Positions 18,235 through 27,259 of a DNA stretch of 64,000 bases are shown here, in pieces. The stretch's first letter is position 1; each line of letters starts with the position of its first letter. The notes beneath the pieces are model-generated. The model had not been told where the DNA came from. It saw nothing but the letters and a program-made list of their open reading frames with translations, and ran no database searches. The stretch is from Streptomyces sp. NBC_01428. GTDB lineage: Bacteria > Actinomycetota > Actinomycetes > Streptomycetales > Streptomycetaceae. The translations under genes were made by a program, and so were the position numbers. Location: positions 6,076,001 through 6,140,000 of the forward strand of contig NZ_CP109499.1 of the NCBI RefSeq assembly GCF_036231965.1, in the 5' to 3' direction.

Positions 18235-20352
18235 TCACGCGTTGACGGAGTCCTCGGCGCCGTGGTCCTCGCTGTCCGAGGAGTCCGCGTCGGAACCGAG
18301 CCCCTGCTCGGACTCGTGCGCGGAGTCCTCGGCCGCCCCGCGCTGCGAGGGGATCTCCGCGGCGAGCCGCGCGGTCATCCGCACCCGGCGCTCGTCCGCC
18401 TTCGTGCACAGCTCCGCGATCGCCGCGTCGAAGCGGGCCAGCGACGGCGGGTCCGAGGGGCCCAGGAGGTGCTCCTTGAGTTCGGCGCGGGCCGCCGTGA
18501 ACGCGTCCCGCTCCGGGTGACGGACCGCGTCCAGGAGGGCCGGGACGCCGTCGGCCGAGGGCGAGAGGATCGCGCCCGCGGACACCGTCGGGAACCCGGC
18601 GCGGAACGCCGCCTCCGGCAGGCCCGAGGTGTTGGCGACCGCGTACGGCTTCTCGCTGGACAGCCAGTCCGAGACGACCGAGGAGACGTCGCTGATCAGC
18701 AGGTCGGCCTCGTTGAAGCAGCTGAAGATCGCCGGACGCGGGCCCGTGACGATCTGGTGCTCCCACTCCGGGAAGGACGCCCAGAAGGCCGCCCCCCACG
18801 CCGCCGTGGCCCGGCCGATCTCCGCCTCGCGGTCGCCGCGCGGCGCGCCCTGCAGCAGCATGCGCTCCATCTCGTCCGCGCTCGTACGGAAGGCGGTCGA
18901 GGTCAGGGTGTCCAACTCGGCCGTGCGGCGCGCCAGTTCGGCGGCGGTCTCCGGGCCGGGACGGGCTCCGGAACGCCGGGTGTTGGCCTCGCGGATCATC
19001 GCCATGATGCGGTCGTTCGCCGCACCGGCGCGCGGGTCGACGGAACCGGTCATCGGGTGCGGCTTGTACAGCAGGCGCACGCCCTCGTCGGCGAGCAGGT
19101 GGCGCACGATGTTCTCGCCGGCCAGCACCACCGAGGTGTTGCCCGGGTTGCCGTCCCAGCCCTCCCAGGTGGGGGCGTAGAGGACGGTCGTGTACGTGCC
19201 CGTGGGCGGGCCCGAGAAGAGGCGTATCGGGGTCAGCTGCGGCCGGCCCACCTCGACGATGTTCTTGTCCTCGACGCCGACCTCGGCGAGCGCGTACCGC
19301 TCACGGGCGGCGGGACCGGCGACCCACACCTCGTCGTACGCCTTGGCGTACGGGTTGCAGGAGGACAGCTTGTCGCTCTCGCCGTGGTTGATGAACGCGT
19401 GCTTGATCGTGGGGATGCGCAGGACCTGGGAGGTCTTCGCGGCGTTCGCCGGGTGCAGCATCATCTTCAGCGTCGAGTTCTCCAGCGAGAACATCGTGGA
19501 GACCTTGGGGAAGCAGATGATCGGGACGTCGGTCGCGTCGATCTTCTGCACCATGAAGCGCTCACGCAGCACGATCAGCGGCCGGGCGTCGATCTGCGAC
19601 AGCGTCGAGAGCCACATGTTGGCCTGGTACGCGGACGTGGTGCCGCCCGAGAAGTACATGGCGACGGTGGGCTGGTACTCCTCCAGCCACGAGTCGACCC
19701 ACTCCATGACCTTCGCCTCGTTCTTGGCGCGCTTCCCGGGAAGCAGCCAGGTGCCGAGGTGGACGATGCCGCCGAGGGCCAGCGCGATGGCGACGCCCTC
19801 GCCGATGCCGCCCCACAGGGCGTTCGTGGTGGCGGCGGTGACGAGCAGGCCAGCCGTCGCCGGGACGGAGAGGGCCAGCAGCCGGTGACCCTGGCGGCGG
19901 GCCAGGATGCGCGGCGGCGCGGCGCTCAGACGCAGTGCGGACGCGTCGATGTTGCGGGTGACGATCGGCAGCGTACGTGTGCGGCGCACCAGGACCGAGA
20001 CGGCGTGGCAGGCGAAGTGCAGGGCGTACAGGACGCATATCGCGATCAGCAGGGGCGCCTGCTCGTGCGTCGGGTTGATGCCGTCGATCCGCAGCAGCCC
20101 CACCATGATCAGCATGTCGCGCAGCAGTTGGCGGACGGTGATGTCGAAGCGGACCTTGCCGAGCAGCGAGAGCAGACCGGGGTCGCGGTACTGCAGATAC
20201 ACGTCCAGAAGGAGACCCGCCGCACTCGCGGCGACGAACACCGGGACGTTCGGCAGCAGCGCGGAGACGATCTGGGCCGTGAGGAAGGCGAACATCGCGA
20301 GCAGCGCGGAAAGCTGCACGATGCGACGGGGGGCGAGGCCTGCGGAGGGCAC
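18235..20352 (-). CDS. Membrane protein with CDP-glycerol glycerophosphotransferase-like domain
   Basis: A 705 aa protein with an N-terminal membrane region (about residues 10-260, including IVQLSALLAMFAFLTAQIVSALL and later helices) and a C-terminal domain like the teichoic-acid polymerases. Its motifs are FINHGESDK, TTVLYAPTWEGWDG, RLLYKPHPMTG and LLISDVSSVVSDWL. Such enzymes transfer glycerol-phosphate or related units from CDP-activated donors; the donor here is unknown. It has an acidic, Ser-rich tail. The GTG ending at 20352 is chosen because AGGAG precedes it by eight bases. The nearby LCP transferase and Mre genes point to wall-polymer synthesis, as proposed in S. coelicolor. Confidence 0.8.
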   Translation of the reverse strand: MPSAGLAPRRIVQLSALLAMFAFLTAQIVSALLPNVPVFVAASAAGLLLDVYLQYRDPGLLSLLGKVRFDITVRQLLRDMLIMVGLLRIDGINPTHEQAPLLIAICVLYALHFACHAVSVLVRRTRTLPIVTRNIDASALRLSAAPPRILARRQGHRLLALSVPATAGLLVTAATTNALWGGIGEGVAIALALGGIVHLGTWLLPGKRAKNEAKVMEWVDSWLEEYQPTVAMYFSGGTTSAYQANMWLSTLSQIDARPLIVLRERFMVQKIDATDVPIICFPKVSTMFSLENSTLKMMLHPANAAKTSQVLRIPTIKHAFINHGESDKLSSCNPYAKAYDEVWVAGPAARERYALAEVGVEDKNIVEVGRPQLTPIRLFSGPPTGTYTTVLYAPTWEGWDGNPGNTSVVLAGENIVRHLLADEGVRLLYKPHPMTGSVDPRAGAANDRIMAMIREANTRRSGARPGPETAAELARRTAELDTLTSTAFRTSADEMERMLLQGAPRGDREAEIGRATAAWGAAFWASFPEWEHQIVTGPRPAIFSCFNEADLLISDVSSVVSDWLSSEKPYAVANTSGLPEAAFRAGFPTVSAGAILSPSADGVPALLDAVRHPERDAFTAARAELKEHLLGPSDPPSLARFDAAIAELCTKADERRVRMTARLAAEIPSQRGAAEDSAHESEQGLGSDADSSDSEDHGAEDSVNA

Positions 20353-20805
20353 GGGCTGGGCTCCTGCGAGGGGGATGCAGCGGATGGGGGATCGTGCGGC
20401 CGAGCTGTCACCAACAGAGGGCCGACGACTGACCGTATGACCTGAAGACCCGGCTAGCAATCTTCCGTGGGAACAATCACTGCATAGGGCACATAATGCC
20501 CGGAGACTCTGTGAGCGAGCCCTCAGCAGGCCGTGTGCCGACTGGCCGGACGCCGCTCGGCGAGCCCTCCGGAAGCCACCCGGAAATCCTGCCGACGGCC
20601 ACCTCGGGACCTCCGTCCGGCAGGCCCCGGAGCCCCCGCCCCGCACGGCCCCCGCACCCGCGCCTCATCGATCGGCGGGCTCCGGCGACCACGCTCCGTC
20701 GCCGCCCGGGAACCGTGGGCGTCCGCCCGTCGGAACGCGGAACCGCCGGGGAGGCCCGCTCGCGTAGATTGCAGACACCGGGCTGGTCGGAACATTGGGG
20801 ATGGC
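20353..20805. other. Divergent intergenic region before proB
   Basis: There is no convincing gene here. An AT-richer patch around 20450-20500 holds GGGCA-CATAA-TGCCC (20487-20501) and probably part of the minus-strand promoter. TAGATT at 20765-20770 is a possible -10 for proB, giving a leader of about 30 bases. Confidence 0.4.
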
Positions 20806-21945
20806 GTGTCAGCGGCAAGGAATGCGGTGCGGGCGGGCGTGGCCGAGGCCCACAGGATCGTCGTCAAGGTGGGCTCCTCGTCGCTCACCACCGCCTCCGG
20901 CGGCCTCGACGCCGACCGGGTCGACGCCCTCGTGGACGTCCTCGCCAAGACGCACGGCGGCGGCGCGCGCGAGATCGTCCTCGTCTCCTCCGGAGCCATC
21001 GCCGCCGGACTCGCGCCGCTCGGGCTGCGCCGCCGCCCCAAGGACCTCGCCCGCCAGCAGGCCGCCGCCAGCGTCGGCCAGGGGCTCCTGGTGGCCCGCT
21101 ACACCGCCTCCTGCGCCCGCTACGGCATCCGCGTCGGGCAGGTGCTCCTCACCTCCGACGACACCAGCCGCCGCTCCCACCACCGCAACGCCTCGCGCAC
21201 CCTCGACAAGCTGCTCGCGATGGGCGCCCTCCCGGTCGTCAACGAGAACGACACCGTCGCCACGGACGAGATCCGCTTCGGCGACAACGACCGCCTCGCC
21301 GCGCTCGTCGCCCATCTCGTCCACGCCGACCTGCTCGTCCTCCTCTCCGACGTGGACGGCGTCTACGACGGGGACCCCAGCCGGCCCGGCACCTCGCGGA
21401 TCGCCGAGGTCCGCGGCCCCGCCGATCTCGCGGGCGTCGAGACCGGCAGCGCGGGCAAGGCCGGCGTCGGCACCGGCGGCATGGCCACCAAGGTCGAGGC
21501 GGCCGGAATCGCCGCGGCCGCCGGCATCCCGGTGGTGCTGACCAGCGCCGTCCACGCGGCGGACGCCCTCGCCGGCCGGGACACCGGCACCTACTTCCAC
21601 GCTACCGGCAAACGCTCCGCCGACCGGCTGCTCTGGCTCCAGCACGCCTCCACCCCGCAGGGCGCGCTCACCCTCGACGACGGCGCCGTCCGCGCGGTCG
21701 TCCAGGGGCGCAAGTCGCTGCTGCCCGCGGGCATCGCCTCCGTCGAGGGCGAGTTCACCGCCGGGGACCCCGTCGAACTGCGCGACAGCACCGGCCGGGC
21801 CGTCGCGCGCGGGCTGGTCAACTTCGACGCCAAGGAGATCCCCCAACTGATCGGCCGCTCCACCCGGGAGCTGGCACGGGAACTGGGGCCCGCCTACGAG
21901 CGCGAGGTCGTCCACCGCGACGACCTCGCCCTGCTCAACCCCTGA
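20806..21945 (+). CDS. proB: Glutamate 5-kinase
   Basis: A 379 aa enzyme that phosphorylates glutamate in the first step of proline synthesis. The amino-acid kinase domain shows IVVKVGSSSLT, EIVLVSSGAIAAG, VVNENDTVATDEIRFGDNDRLAALVA and LLSDVDGVY. The C-terminal ~80 residues form a PUA domain (GALTLDDGAVRAVVQGRKSLLPAGI). The GTG at 20806 follows TTGGGGATG; the longer open frame upstream is Arg/Pro-rich noise. proA lies 0.7 kb downstream with one small gene between. Confidence 0.95.
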   Translation: MSAARNAVRAGVAEAHRIVVKVGSSSLTTASGGLDADRVDALVDVLAKTHGGGAREIVLVSSGAIAAGLAPLGLRRRPKDLARQQAAASVGQGLLVARYTASCARYGIRVGQVLLTSDDTSRRSHHRNASRTLDKLLAMGALPVVNENDTVATDEIRFGDNDRLAALVAHLVHADLLVLLSDVDGVYDGDPSRPGTSRIAEVRGPADLAGVETGSAGKAGVGTGGMATKVEAAGIAAAAGIPVVLTSAVHAADALAGRDTGTYFHATGKRSADRLLWLQHASTPQGALTLDDGAVRAVVQGRKSLLPAGIASVEGEFTAGDPVELRDSTGRAVARGLVNFDAKEIPQLIGRSTRELARELGPAYEREVVHRDDLALLNP

Positions 21946-22131
21946 GTCACCCGCCCCGGCGTCCCCGGCCGCACCCCGGATCGACTGTCCGCTACACCCG
22001 TAAACGGCTGATTCCGCCGCCCCCACCGGGGGACGTTCCGTAAAACCGCCACACGACGGCTTCTCACCTGCTCAACTTTGTGACAGGGAGAGTCCGGGAT
22101 TCGGTACGACCATCGGGTTAAGGAGGCCGTC

Positions 22132-22599
22132 GTGAGACGAGTGCGCCCTGGGGCGGCGGCGTCCCGCGGTGGTCCCGCCTCCCGTGCGGCAGGCGAGGAG
22201 CGAGCCCTCACGAGCGTCGCGGCCGGCGACACCTACGAGGGCGAGCAGCCCGCCGAACAGCCCCGGCTGTGGCACGTCACGCTGAGCGTCTCCGGCGGCG
22301 AGGCACCGTTGACCGAGGTCAGGCGCGGCCTCGAACAGCTCGCGCACGACCACCCCTTCCTCCTGACCAGCCGGTACGCCAACGACCACGCGGAGATCCG
22401 CTACTGGGAGGAGGCCCGCGACCTGCACGACGCGGCGGCGGTCGCGCTGCGCCTGTGGGGCGAGCACCGGCAGACCGCCAAACTCCCGCCCTGGGAGATC
22501 GTCGGCCTGGAGGTCATCGACCGCGAGACCTACCACCAGCGCATCGCCGAGGGGTACGGACCGCTGCCCGCGACCCCCGTCGGAGTTCACCCCTTTTGA
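22132..22599 (+). CDS. Conserved hypothetical protein between proB and proA
   Basis: A 155 aa soluble protein that I do not recognise beyond being typical of streptomycetes at this locus. The first 45 residues are Arg/Ala-rich and disordered-looking. Residues 45-150 look folded (LWHVTLSVSGGEAPLTEVRRGLEQLAHDHPFLL, HAEIRYWEEARDLHDAAAVALRLW, WEIVGLEVIDRETYHQR). The GTG at 22132 has a perfect AAGGAGG site five bases upstream, so it is surely translated. It may belong to the proline operon by position only. Confidence 0.75.
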   Translation: MRRVRPGAAASRGGPASRAAGEERALTSVAAGDTYEGEQPAEQPRLWHVTLSVSGGEAPLTEVRRGLEQLAHDHPFLLTSRYANDHAEIRYWEEARDLHDAAAVALRLWGEHRQTAKLPPWEIVGLEVIDRETYHQRIAEGYGPLPATPVGVHPF

Positions 22600-22625
22600 G
22601 CCCGTCTCGGGGTGTGGGACAACCG

Positions 22626-22654
22626 CTGAACCGTCGTGCCCGGCGCACTACGCT
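22626..22654 (+). promoter_or_regulatory. Promoter for a leaderless proA message
   Basis: CTGAAC (22626-22631) and TACGCT (22649-22654) are 17 bases apart. The proA ATG at 22661 begins seven bases after the -10 box, and no ribosome site is seen. Confidence 0.5.
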
Positions 22655-22660
22655 TCCCTC

Positions 22661-23947
22661 ATGACCACGCTCTCGCCGTACGACTCGATGTCCCCGGTCA
22701 CCCAGGCCGCCTACCGCGCGAAGTCCGCCGCCGCCGACCTGGCGCCCCTGCCGCGGTCCGAGAAGGACGACGCGCTGCTCGCGATCGCGGACGCGCTCGA
22801 GGTCCGTACGAGCGAGATCGTCGCCGCCAACGCCAAGGACATCGCGAAGGCCCGCGAGGCCGGCACCAGCGAGACCGTCGTCGACCGGCTCACGCTGACT
22901 CCCGAGCGGGTGCGCGCCATCGCCTCGGACGTCCGGGACGTCGTGGCGCTGCCCGACCCGGTCGGCGAGGTCGTCCGCGGCTCGACGCTCCCGAACGGCA
23001 TCGACCTGCGCCAGGTCCGCGTCCCGCTCGGCGTGGTCGGCATCATCTACGAGGCCCGCCCGAACGTGACGGTCGACGCGGCCGCCCTCTGCCTGAAGTC
23101 CGGCAACGCGGTCCTGCTGCGCGGTTCCTCCTCCGCCTACGAGTCGAACACCGCCCTCGTGCGGGTCCTGCGCGACGCGGTGGGCGGCGCCGGACTGCCC
23201 GCCGACGCCATCCAGCTCGTGCCCGGCGAGGGCCGCGAGTCGGTCCGCGAGCTGATGCGCGCCCGCGGCCTGGTCGACGTCCTCATCCCGCGCGGCGGCG
23301 CGTCCCTCATCCGCACGGTCGTCCAGGAGTCCACCGTCCCGGTCATCGAGACCGGCACCGGCAACTGCCACGTGTACGTCGACGCCCAGGCCGACCTCGA
23401 CATGGCCGTCGACATCCTCATCAACTCCAAGGCCCAGCGGCCGAGCGTCTGCAACTCCGCCGAGACCCTCCTGGTCCACCAGGACATCGCCGCAGAGTTC
23501 CTGCCGCGCGCCCTCGACGCCCTCGCGGACGCCGGTGTGACCGTGCACGCGGACGAGCGCGTCCTCGCCTACGCGAAGGACTCCAGGGCCACCGTCGTCG
23601 AGGCCACCGCCGAGGACTGGGACACCGAGTACCTGTCGTACGACATCGCCGCGGCCGTCGTCGACTCCCTCGACCGGGCCGTCACCCACATCCGGCTGTG
23701 GAGCTCCGGCCACACCGAGGCCATCGTCACGACCTCGCAGCAGGCCGCCCGCCGCTTCACACAGCTGGTCGACTCCACGACGGTCGCGGTGAACGCCTCC
23801 ACCCGGTTCACCGACGGCGGCCAGTTCGGCTTCGGCGCCGAGATCGGCATCTCCACGCAGAAGCTGCACGCACGCGGCCCCATGGGGCTGCCGGAGCTGA
23901 CGAGCACGAAGTACATCGTCACCGGCGACGGCCACATCCGCCGCTGA
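22661..23947 (+). CDS. proA: Gamma-glutamyl phosphate reductase
   Basis: A 428 aa NADPH-dependent enzyme that reduces glutamyl 5-phosphate to the semialdehyde, the second step of proline synthesis. It is of the aldehyde dehydrogenase superfamily. Typical segments are PLGVVGIIYEARPNVTVDAAALCLKSGNAVLLRGS, VIETGTGNCHVYVDAQADLDMA and the catalytic-cysteine region RPSVCNSAETLLVH. The C-terminal FGFGAEIGISTQKLHARGPMGLPELTSTKY is diagnostic. The length is normal. The start appears leaderless. Confidence 0.96.
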   Translation: MTTLSPYDSMSPVTQAAYRAKSAAADLAPLPRSEKDDALLAIADALEVRTSEIVAANAKDIAKAREAGTSETVVDRLTLTPERVRAIASDVRDVVALPDPVGEVVRGSTLPNGIDLRQVRVPLGVVGIIYEARPNVTVDAAALCLKSGNAVLLRGSSSAYESNTALVRVLRDAVGGAGLPADAIQLVPGEGRESVRELMRARGLVDVLIPRGGASLIRTVVQESTVPVIETGTGNCHVYVDAQADLDMAVDILINSKAQRPSVCNSAETLLVHQDIAAEFLPRALDALADAGVTVHADERVLAYAKDSRATVVEATAEDWDTEYLSYDIAAAVVDSLDRAVTHIRLWSSGHTEAIVTTSQQAARRFTQLVDSTTVAVNASTRFTDGGQFGFGAEIGISTQKLHARGPMGLPELTSTKYIVTGDGHIRR

Positions 23948-23973
23948 TCGGCCGCTGATCCGCCGGCACCGCC

Positions 23974-23997
23974 GCGCCCCCGGGATCCCGGGGGCGC
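23974..23997 (+). terminator. 24-bp perfect palindrome after proA
   Basis: This 24-bp self-complementary sequence starts 27 bases after the proA stop and would fold as a 10-bp stem with a four-base loop. A run of CCCGGGG/GGGGC repeats follows to about 24055. Confidence 0.75.
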
Positions 23998-24149
23998 CCG
24001 GGGCACCCGGGGCCCATGGGGCGAACCCGCGGGCCCACGGGGGCGCACGGGGCGTGCGACGGGTGGTGCGGGACCGTCCGACGACGCCCGGCGCGTCTTG
24101 TCAGGTGGATGAATTTCCGTACCGTCTGCCCAAATTGACCCCCCAGGTC

Positions 24150-24155
24150 TACTCT
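24150..24155 (+). promoter_or_regulatory. -10 box of leaderless wall-biosynthesis gene
   Basis: TACTCT ends seven bases before the GTG at 24162. The same box, CTACTCTG, with the same spacing precedes the next gene. Confidence 0.5.
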
Positions 24156-24161
24156 GGATCC

Positions 24162-24770
24162 GTGCCGGAGGACGTGGGGGGCACGCCGTTCCCTGACGGC
24201 TGGGAGCCCGACGACAACCGTGACCGCGGGGGTGCGGACGAAGAGTTCGCCTCCGTGGTCTTCGACGAGGACTTCGTCCGGGCGGCGGTGATCCACGAGC
24301 CGACCGCCGTGGAGAGACTGCTCTCCGCCGCGCAGGCCCGCGCGGAGGCGTCCGAGGCCGAGGCGCGCCGGGCGCACGCCCGCGGCCTGCGCTCCGACGA
24401 CTACGAGGACGGCTTCGGGCCGGACGACCACGGCGATTTCGGCCACGATCCCGACCTGGACGACCTCGACGACAACGACCTCCTCGAAGGCCGCTACGGC
24501 GCTCCGGGGACGTACGGCCGGATCTACGGCAAGCACGCGCGCTGGCACCGTCCGGTCGCCTGGATCCTCGCCCTCGTCATGGGCGTCGGCATGGTCGCCC
24601 TGGCCTTCACCGCGGTCTACCGGGGCGCTTCCGGCGCCCACGACGAACAGATACCCCCGCCCGCCTCCACCGGCCTCGAACAGGGCCGTGAGAAGGTCAC
24701 CGGCACCGGTCCCTCCGCCTCGGCCGACTACTCCCACCCGGCCGTCTCCGCGGTGCCGCGGACCCCCTGA
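24162..24770 (+). CDS. SCO2584-family spore wall biosynthesis protein
   Basis: A 202 aa bitopic membrane protein. An acidic cytoplasmic part carries the motif EFASVVFDEDFVRAA (about residues 28-42), then an Ala/Glu/Arg coiled segment and a Asp-rich stretch. One membrane helix (VAWILALVMGVGMVALAFTAVY, about 142-163) leads to a short external Pro/Ser-rich tail. From memory the S. coelicolor homologue at this position is linked to the Mre spore-wall complex; this is recalled, not shown here. The GTG at 24162 lacks a ribosome site and is probably leaderless. The next gene encodes a larger protein with the same motif. Confidence 0.75.
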   Translation: MPEDVGGTPFPDGWEPDDNRDRGGADEEFASVVFDEDFVRAAVIHEPTAVERLLSAAQARAEASEAEARRAHARGLRSDDYEDGFGPDDHGDFGHDPDLDDLDDNDLLEGRYGAPGTYGRIYGKHARWHRPVAWILALVMGVGMVALAFTAVYRGASGAHDEQIPPPASTGLEQGREKVTGTGPSASADYSHPAVSAVPRTP

Positions 24771-24882
24771 CGCCGAGGGGCCCGGCGGAGCCGTGACGAT
24801 CCCTCGAACAGCGTGGCCGTCCTGGTGAGAACCTGTCAGAACTTGTCGCACACCGCAGCGTTTACCGAGGCTCCCGGAGACC

Positions 24883-24888
24883 TACTCT
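24883..24888 (+). promoter_or_regulatory. -10 box of second leaderless wall gene
   Basis: TACTCT ends seven bases before the ATG at 24895. TTTACC at 24861-24866 is a possible -35 with 16-base spacing. Confidence 0.5.
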
Positions 24889-24894
24889 GAAGGT

Positions 24895-25962
24895 ATGGGC
24901 GGGCCTGGAGACCCACCTGAGGGGACACCCGAGGGCGCCCCCGCCGGTGGAGAGGACGAATACCGATCCGTCGTCTTCGACGAGTCGTTCGTCCGTGCTG
25001 CCCGTCTCCAGGAGTTCTCCGCCCAGGAACGCATGGCCGACCACAGCCCGGCCGTACGCCGCCGGCCACCCCTGCGGCGCGGACTGTCCCGCCAGGCGCT
25101 GGTCCTCGTCCTGCTGATCGCCATCGCCTTCGGCACCGCGATCTACATGGGCGTGCGCCACCCGTACCAGACCCCCACCACCCAGTCGGCCGAACCGCTG
25201 CGGATGACCGTGATCCCGCTCGCCCCGCAGACCCCGGTGCCGGGCTCCACCGACCCCGAGCAGCTGTACGCCGACAGCCCCGCCGCGCAGTTCCGCATCG
25301 GCGCCGACGGCATCACCCTGCCCGCGTCCCGGCGTACCGCGCACTTCTCCGACAGCCAGGTCGTCAGCGCCCTGACCACCGCCAAGGACTACCTGGTCGA
25401 GTCCGCCCTCGACCCGAGCGTCCTGACCGGCGGCGCCACCCGGCCCGTGCGGATCCTGCTCGACCCGCGCCAGCTCGACCAGTTCGACGAGAGCTTCGAG
25501 CACCCGCTCGCCGACGGCCGGCACGCGCCGACCGGCTGGCTGGTCCGCTTCGACGCGACCCGGGCCCGGCTCGCCGACCAGCGGATCCGGGTCCAGGGCA
25601 CCCTCCAGGCCGCGGAGTTCGACGCGAACACCCTGGAGGTCATCGCCGACCACACCTTCGTCTACGCGCTCAGGCCGGCCGGCGGGGACGCCCGGGCGAA
25701 GGCGTCCCTGTTCACCGTCCGGCGCGAACTGCACTTCCGCTTCGACCGCGACGACCTGCGCATGCACCAGGCCGAGCTGGCGGTGTCGTACGTCCAGGCA
25801 GGCCCGCTCACCTGCTCCGACGACTCCGTGAGCCGGCTGCACCCGCTGCTCGCGGGCCAGACGGCCAGGGCGGGCGGCCCCGCCGGCACCGACCCGTACG
25901 CCACCGGGAGCGCCACGGCCCTCTGCGGAACCCTGGCCAGGAGCGCGCAGCCGAAGCTGTAG
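24895..25962 (+). CDS. SCO2583-family membrane protein
   Basis: A 355 aa bitopic protein. A short cytoplasmic N-terminus (about 70 residues) carries EYRSVVFDESFVRAARLQEFSAQERM, nearly the same as in the upstream protein. One membrane helix follows (about 66-83, ALVLVLLIAIAFGTAIYMGV). The external part of about 270 residues has no family I know. It is rich in polar strands and has two cysteines late (LTCSDDSV, ALCGTLA) that could form a disulphide. The paired genes, shared motif and location among wall genes suggest that both act in one membrane complex. Confidence 0.75.
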   Translation: MGGPGDPPEGTPEGAPAGGEDEYRSVVFDESFVRAARLQEFSAQERMADHSPAVRRRPPLRRGLSRQALVLVLLIAIAFGTAIYMGVRHPYQTPTTQSAEPLRMTVIPLAPQTPVPGSTDPEQLYADSPAAQFRIGADGITLPASRRTAHFSDSQVVSALTTAKDYLVESALDPSVLTGGATRPVRILLDPRQLDQFDESFEHPLADGRHAPTGWLVRFDATRARLADQRIRVQGTLQAAEFDANTLEVIADHTFVYALRPAGGDARAKASLFTVRRELHFRFDRDDLRMHQAELAVSYVQAGPLTCSDDSVSRLHPLLAGQTARAGGPAGTDPYATGSATALCGTLARSAQPKL

Positions 25963-25999
25963 CCGGCGAGGCGGCCACCGGCCGCCCGGCGCCGGGCGG

Positions 26000-27145
26000 T
26001 CAGCCGCGGCTGTCGGTGCCCTCGTCGCCCGTGTCGCCGGTGCCGCCCGCCCCGCCGTCCTTGCCGCTGCTGCCGCTGTCCTTGCCGGCCGCGCTGTCCG
26101 TGCCGCTGCCGAAGCCGCCGAAGCCGCGCCGGACCCGGCCGCCGAGGTCGCCCGCGCCGCCCGCGATGTCGCTGACCAGCTTCATCAGCGGGTCCTTGGA
26201 GTTCTTCATGTCGGTGGCGTAGCTGGCCGCCGACTGCCGGAACGAGTCCGACACCGAGGTGTCCTTGTCCTCGTCGCGCCGCGGGTAGTGGCCGTCCATG
26301 ATCCGCTGGTGGTCGCGGGACTCAGCCCACTTCTTCAGCTCGGCCGCGCGGACCGCGGTGAAGGGGTGGGTACGGGGCAGCACGTTCAGGATCTTGAGCA
26401 CGGAGTCGCGCAGGTCGCCCGCCGACTCGTACTCCTCGGCCTGCGCGAGGAAGGCGTCCACGTTCATCTCGTGCAGGTGGTTGCCGCCCGCGATCTTCAT
26501 CAGGCCGCGCATCGAGGCCCGCAGGTCCTGGCCGACCAGGAGGCCGGCGCGGTCCGCGGACAGCTCCGACTTGCGGAACCACTCACGCAGCGCGGTCACG
26601 ATCGCCATGATCGCGAGGTTGCCCAGCGGGATCCAGGCGACCCGGACCGCGAGGCTGGTGAGGAACAGCAGGATCGTCCGGTAGACGGAGTGACCGGACA
26701 GCGCGTGGCCGACCTCGTGGCCGACGACCGCCCGCATCTCCTCCTCGTCCAGCAGCTCGACGAGGCCGGTCGTCACCACGATGATCGGGTCGTCCAGGCC
26801 GATGCACATGGCGTTCGGCTGCGGGTCCTGGTTCACGTACATCGGCGGGACCTTCTCCAGGTCCAGGATGTAACAGGCGTCCCGCAGCATGTCGTTGAGG
26901 TGCGCGAACTGGGCGTCCGAGACCCGCACCGAGTCCGACAGGAACAGCAGCCGCAGACTCCGCTCGGGCAGCAGACCGCTGAGCGCCTTGAAGACCGTGT
27001 CGAAGCCGCTCAGCCGGCGCAGGGCCACCAGGGCCGAGCGGTCCGCCGGGTGCTCGTACGCCCGCGAGGAGATCCCCTCGAAGCGCCTGCGCTGCCTGCT
27101 CGGCACCTTCTCGTGCCCGTTCTGCTGCCGGTCGCCGTCGGACAT
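26000..27145 (-). CDS. M48-family zinc metalloprotease
   Basis: A 381 aa membrane peptidase. The zinc motif is H143-EVGH147, with the third ligand in the later ELSADRAGLL segment. A hydrophobic stretch (TILLFLTSLAVRVAWIPLGNLAIMAIV) lies between the motif and the glutamate. M48 proteins of the HtpX/Ste24 type cut damaged or misfolded membrane proteins. The C-terminal ~70 residues are Gly/Ser/Asp-rich and disordered. The ATG ending at 27145 has GGGGGA four bases upstream; an in-frame ATG at 27157 has none. It converges with the preceding gene, 37 bases apart, across a GC-rich hairpin. Confidence 0.9.
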   Translation of the reverse strand: MSDGDRQQNGHEKVPSRQRRRFEGISSRAYEHPADRSALVALRRLSGFDTVFKALSGLLPERSLRLLFLSDSVRVSDAQFAHLNDMLRDACYILDLEKVPPMYVNQDPQPNAMCIGLDDPIIVVTTGLVELLDEEEMRAVVGHEVGHALSGHSVYRTILLFLTSLAVRVAWIPLGNLAIMAIVTALREWFRKSELSADRAGLLVGQDLRASMRGLMKIAGGNHLHEMNVDAFLAQAEEYESAGDLRDSVLKILNVLPRTHPFTAVRAAELKKWAESRDHQRIMDGHYPRRDEDKDTSVSDSFRQSAASYATDMKNSKDPLMKLVSDIAGGAGDLGGRVRRGFGGFGSGTDSAAGKDSGSSGKDGGAGGTGDTGDEGTDSRG

Positions 27146-27259
27146 GTCTTCCCCCATGTGCGTCTGCTGTGTGCCTGAATGCCTTGTGTGCCCCCGAGGC
27201 AGGGCCCAGCCTAGGCGGAGATACCGTGGACGGGCAGTACAGCGAAGGAGTCGTACGTC

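Noticed and set aside
20533..20805. N-terminal extension of proB to 20533
   Set aside because: The added 91 residues are Arg/Pro-rich, and the amino-acid kinase fold begins just after the GTG at 20806, which has its own ribosome site.
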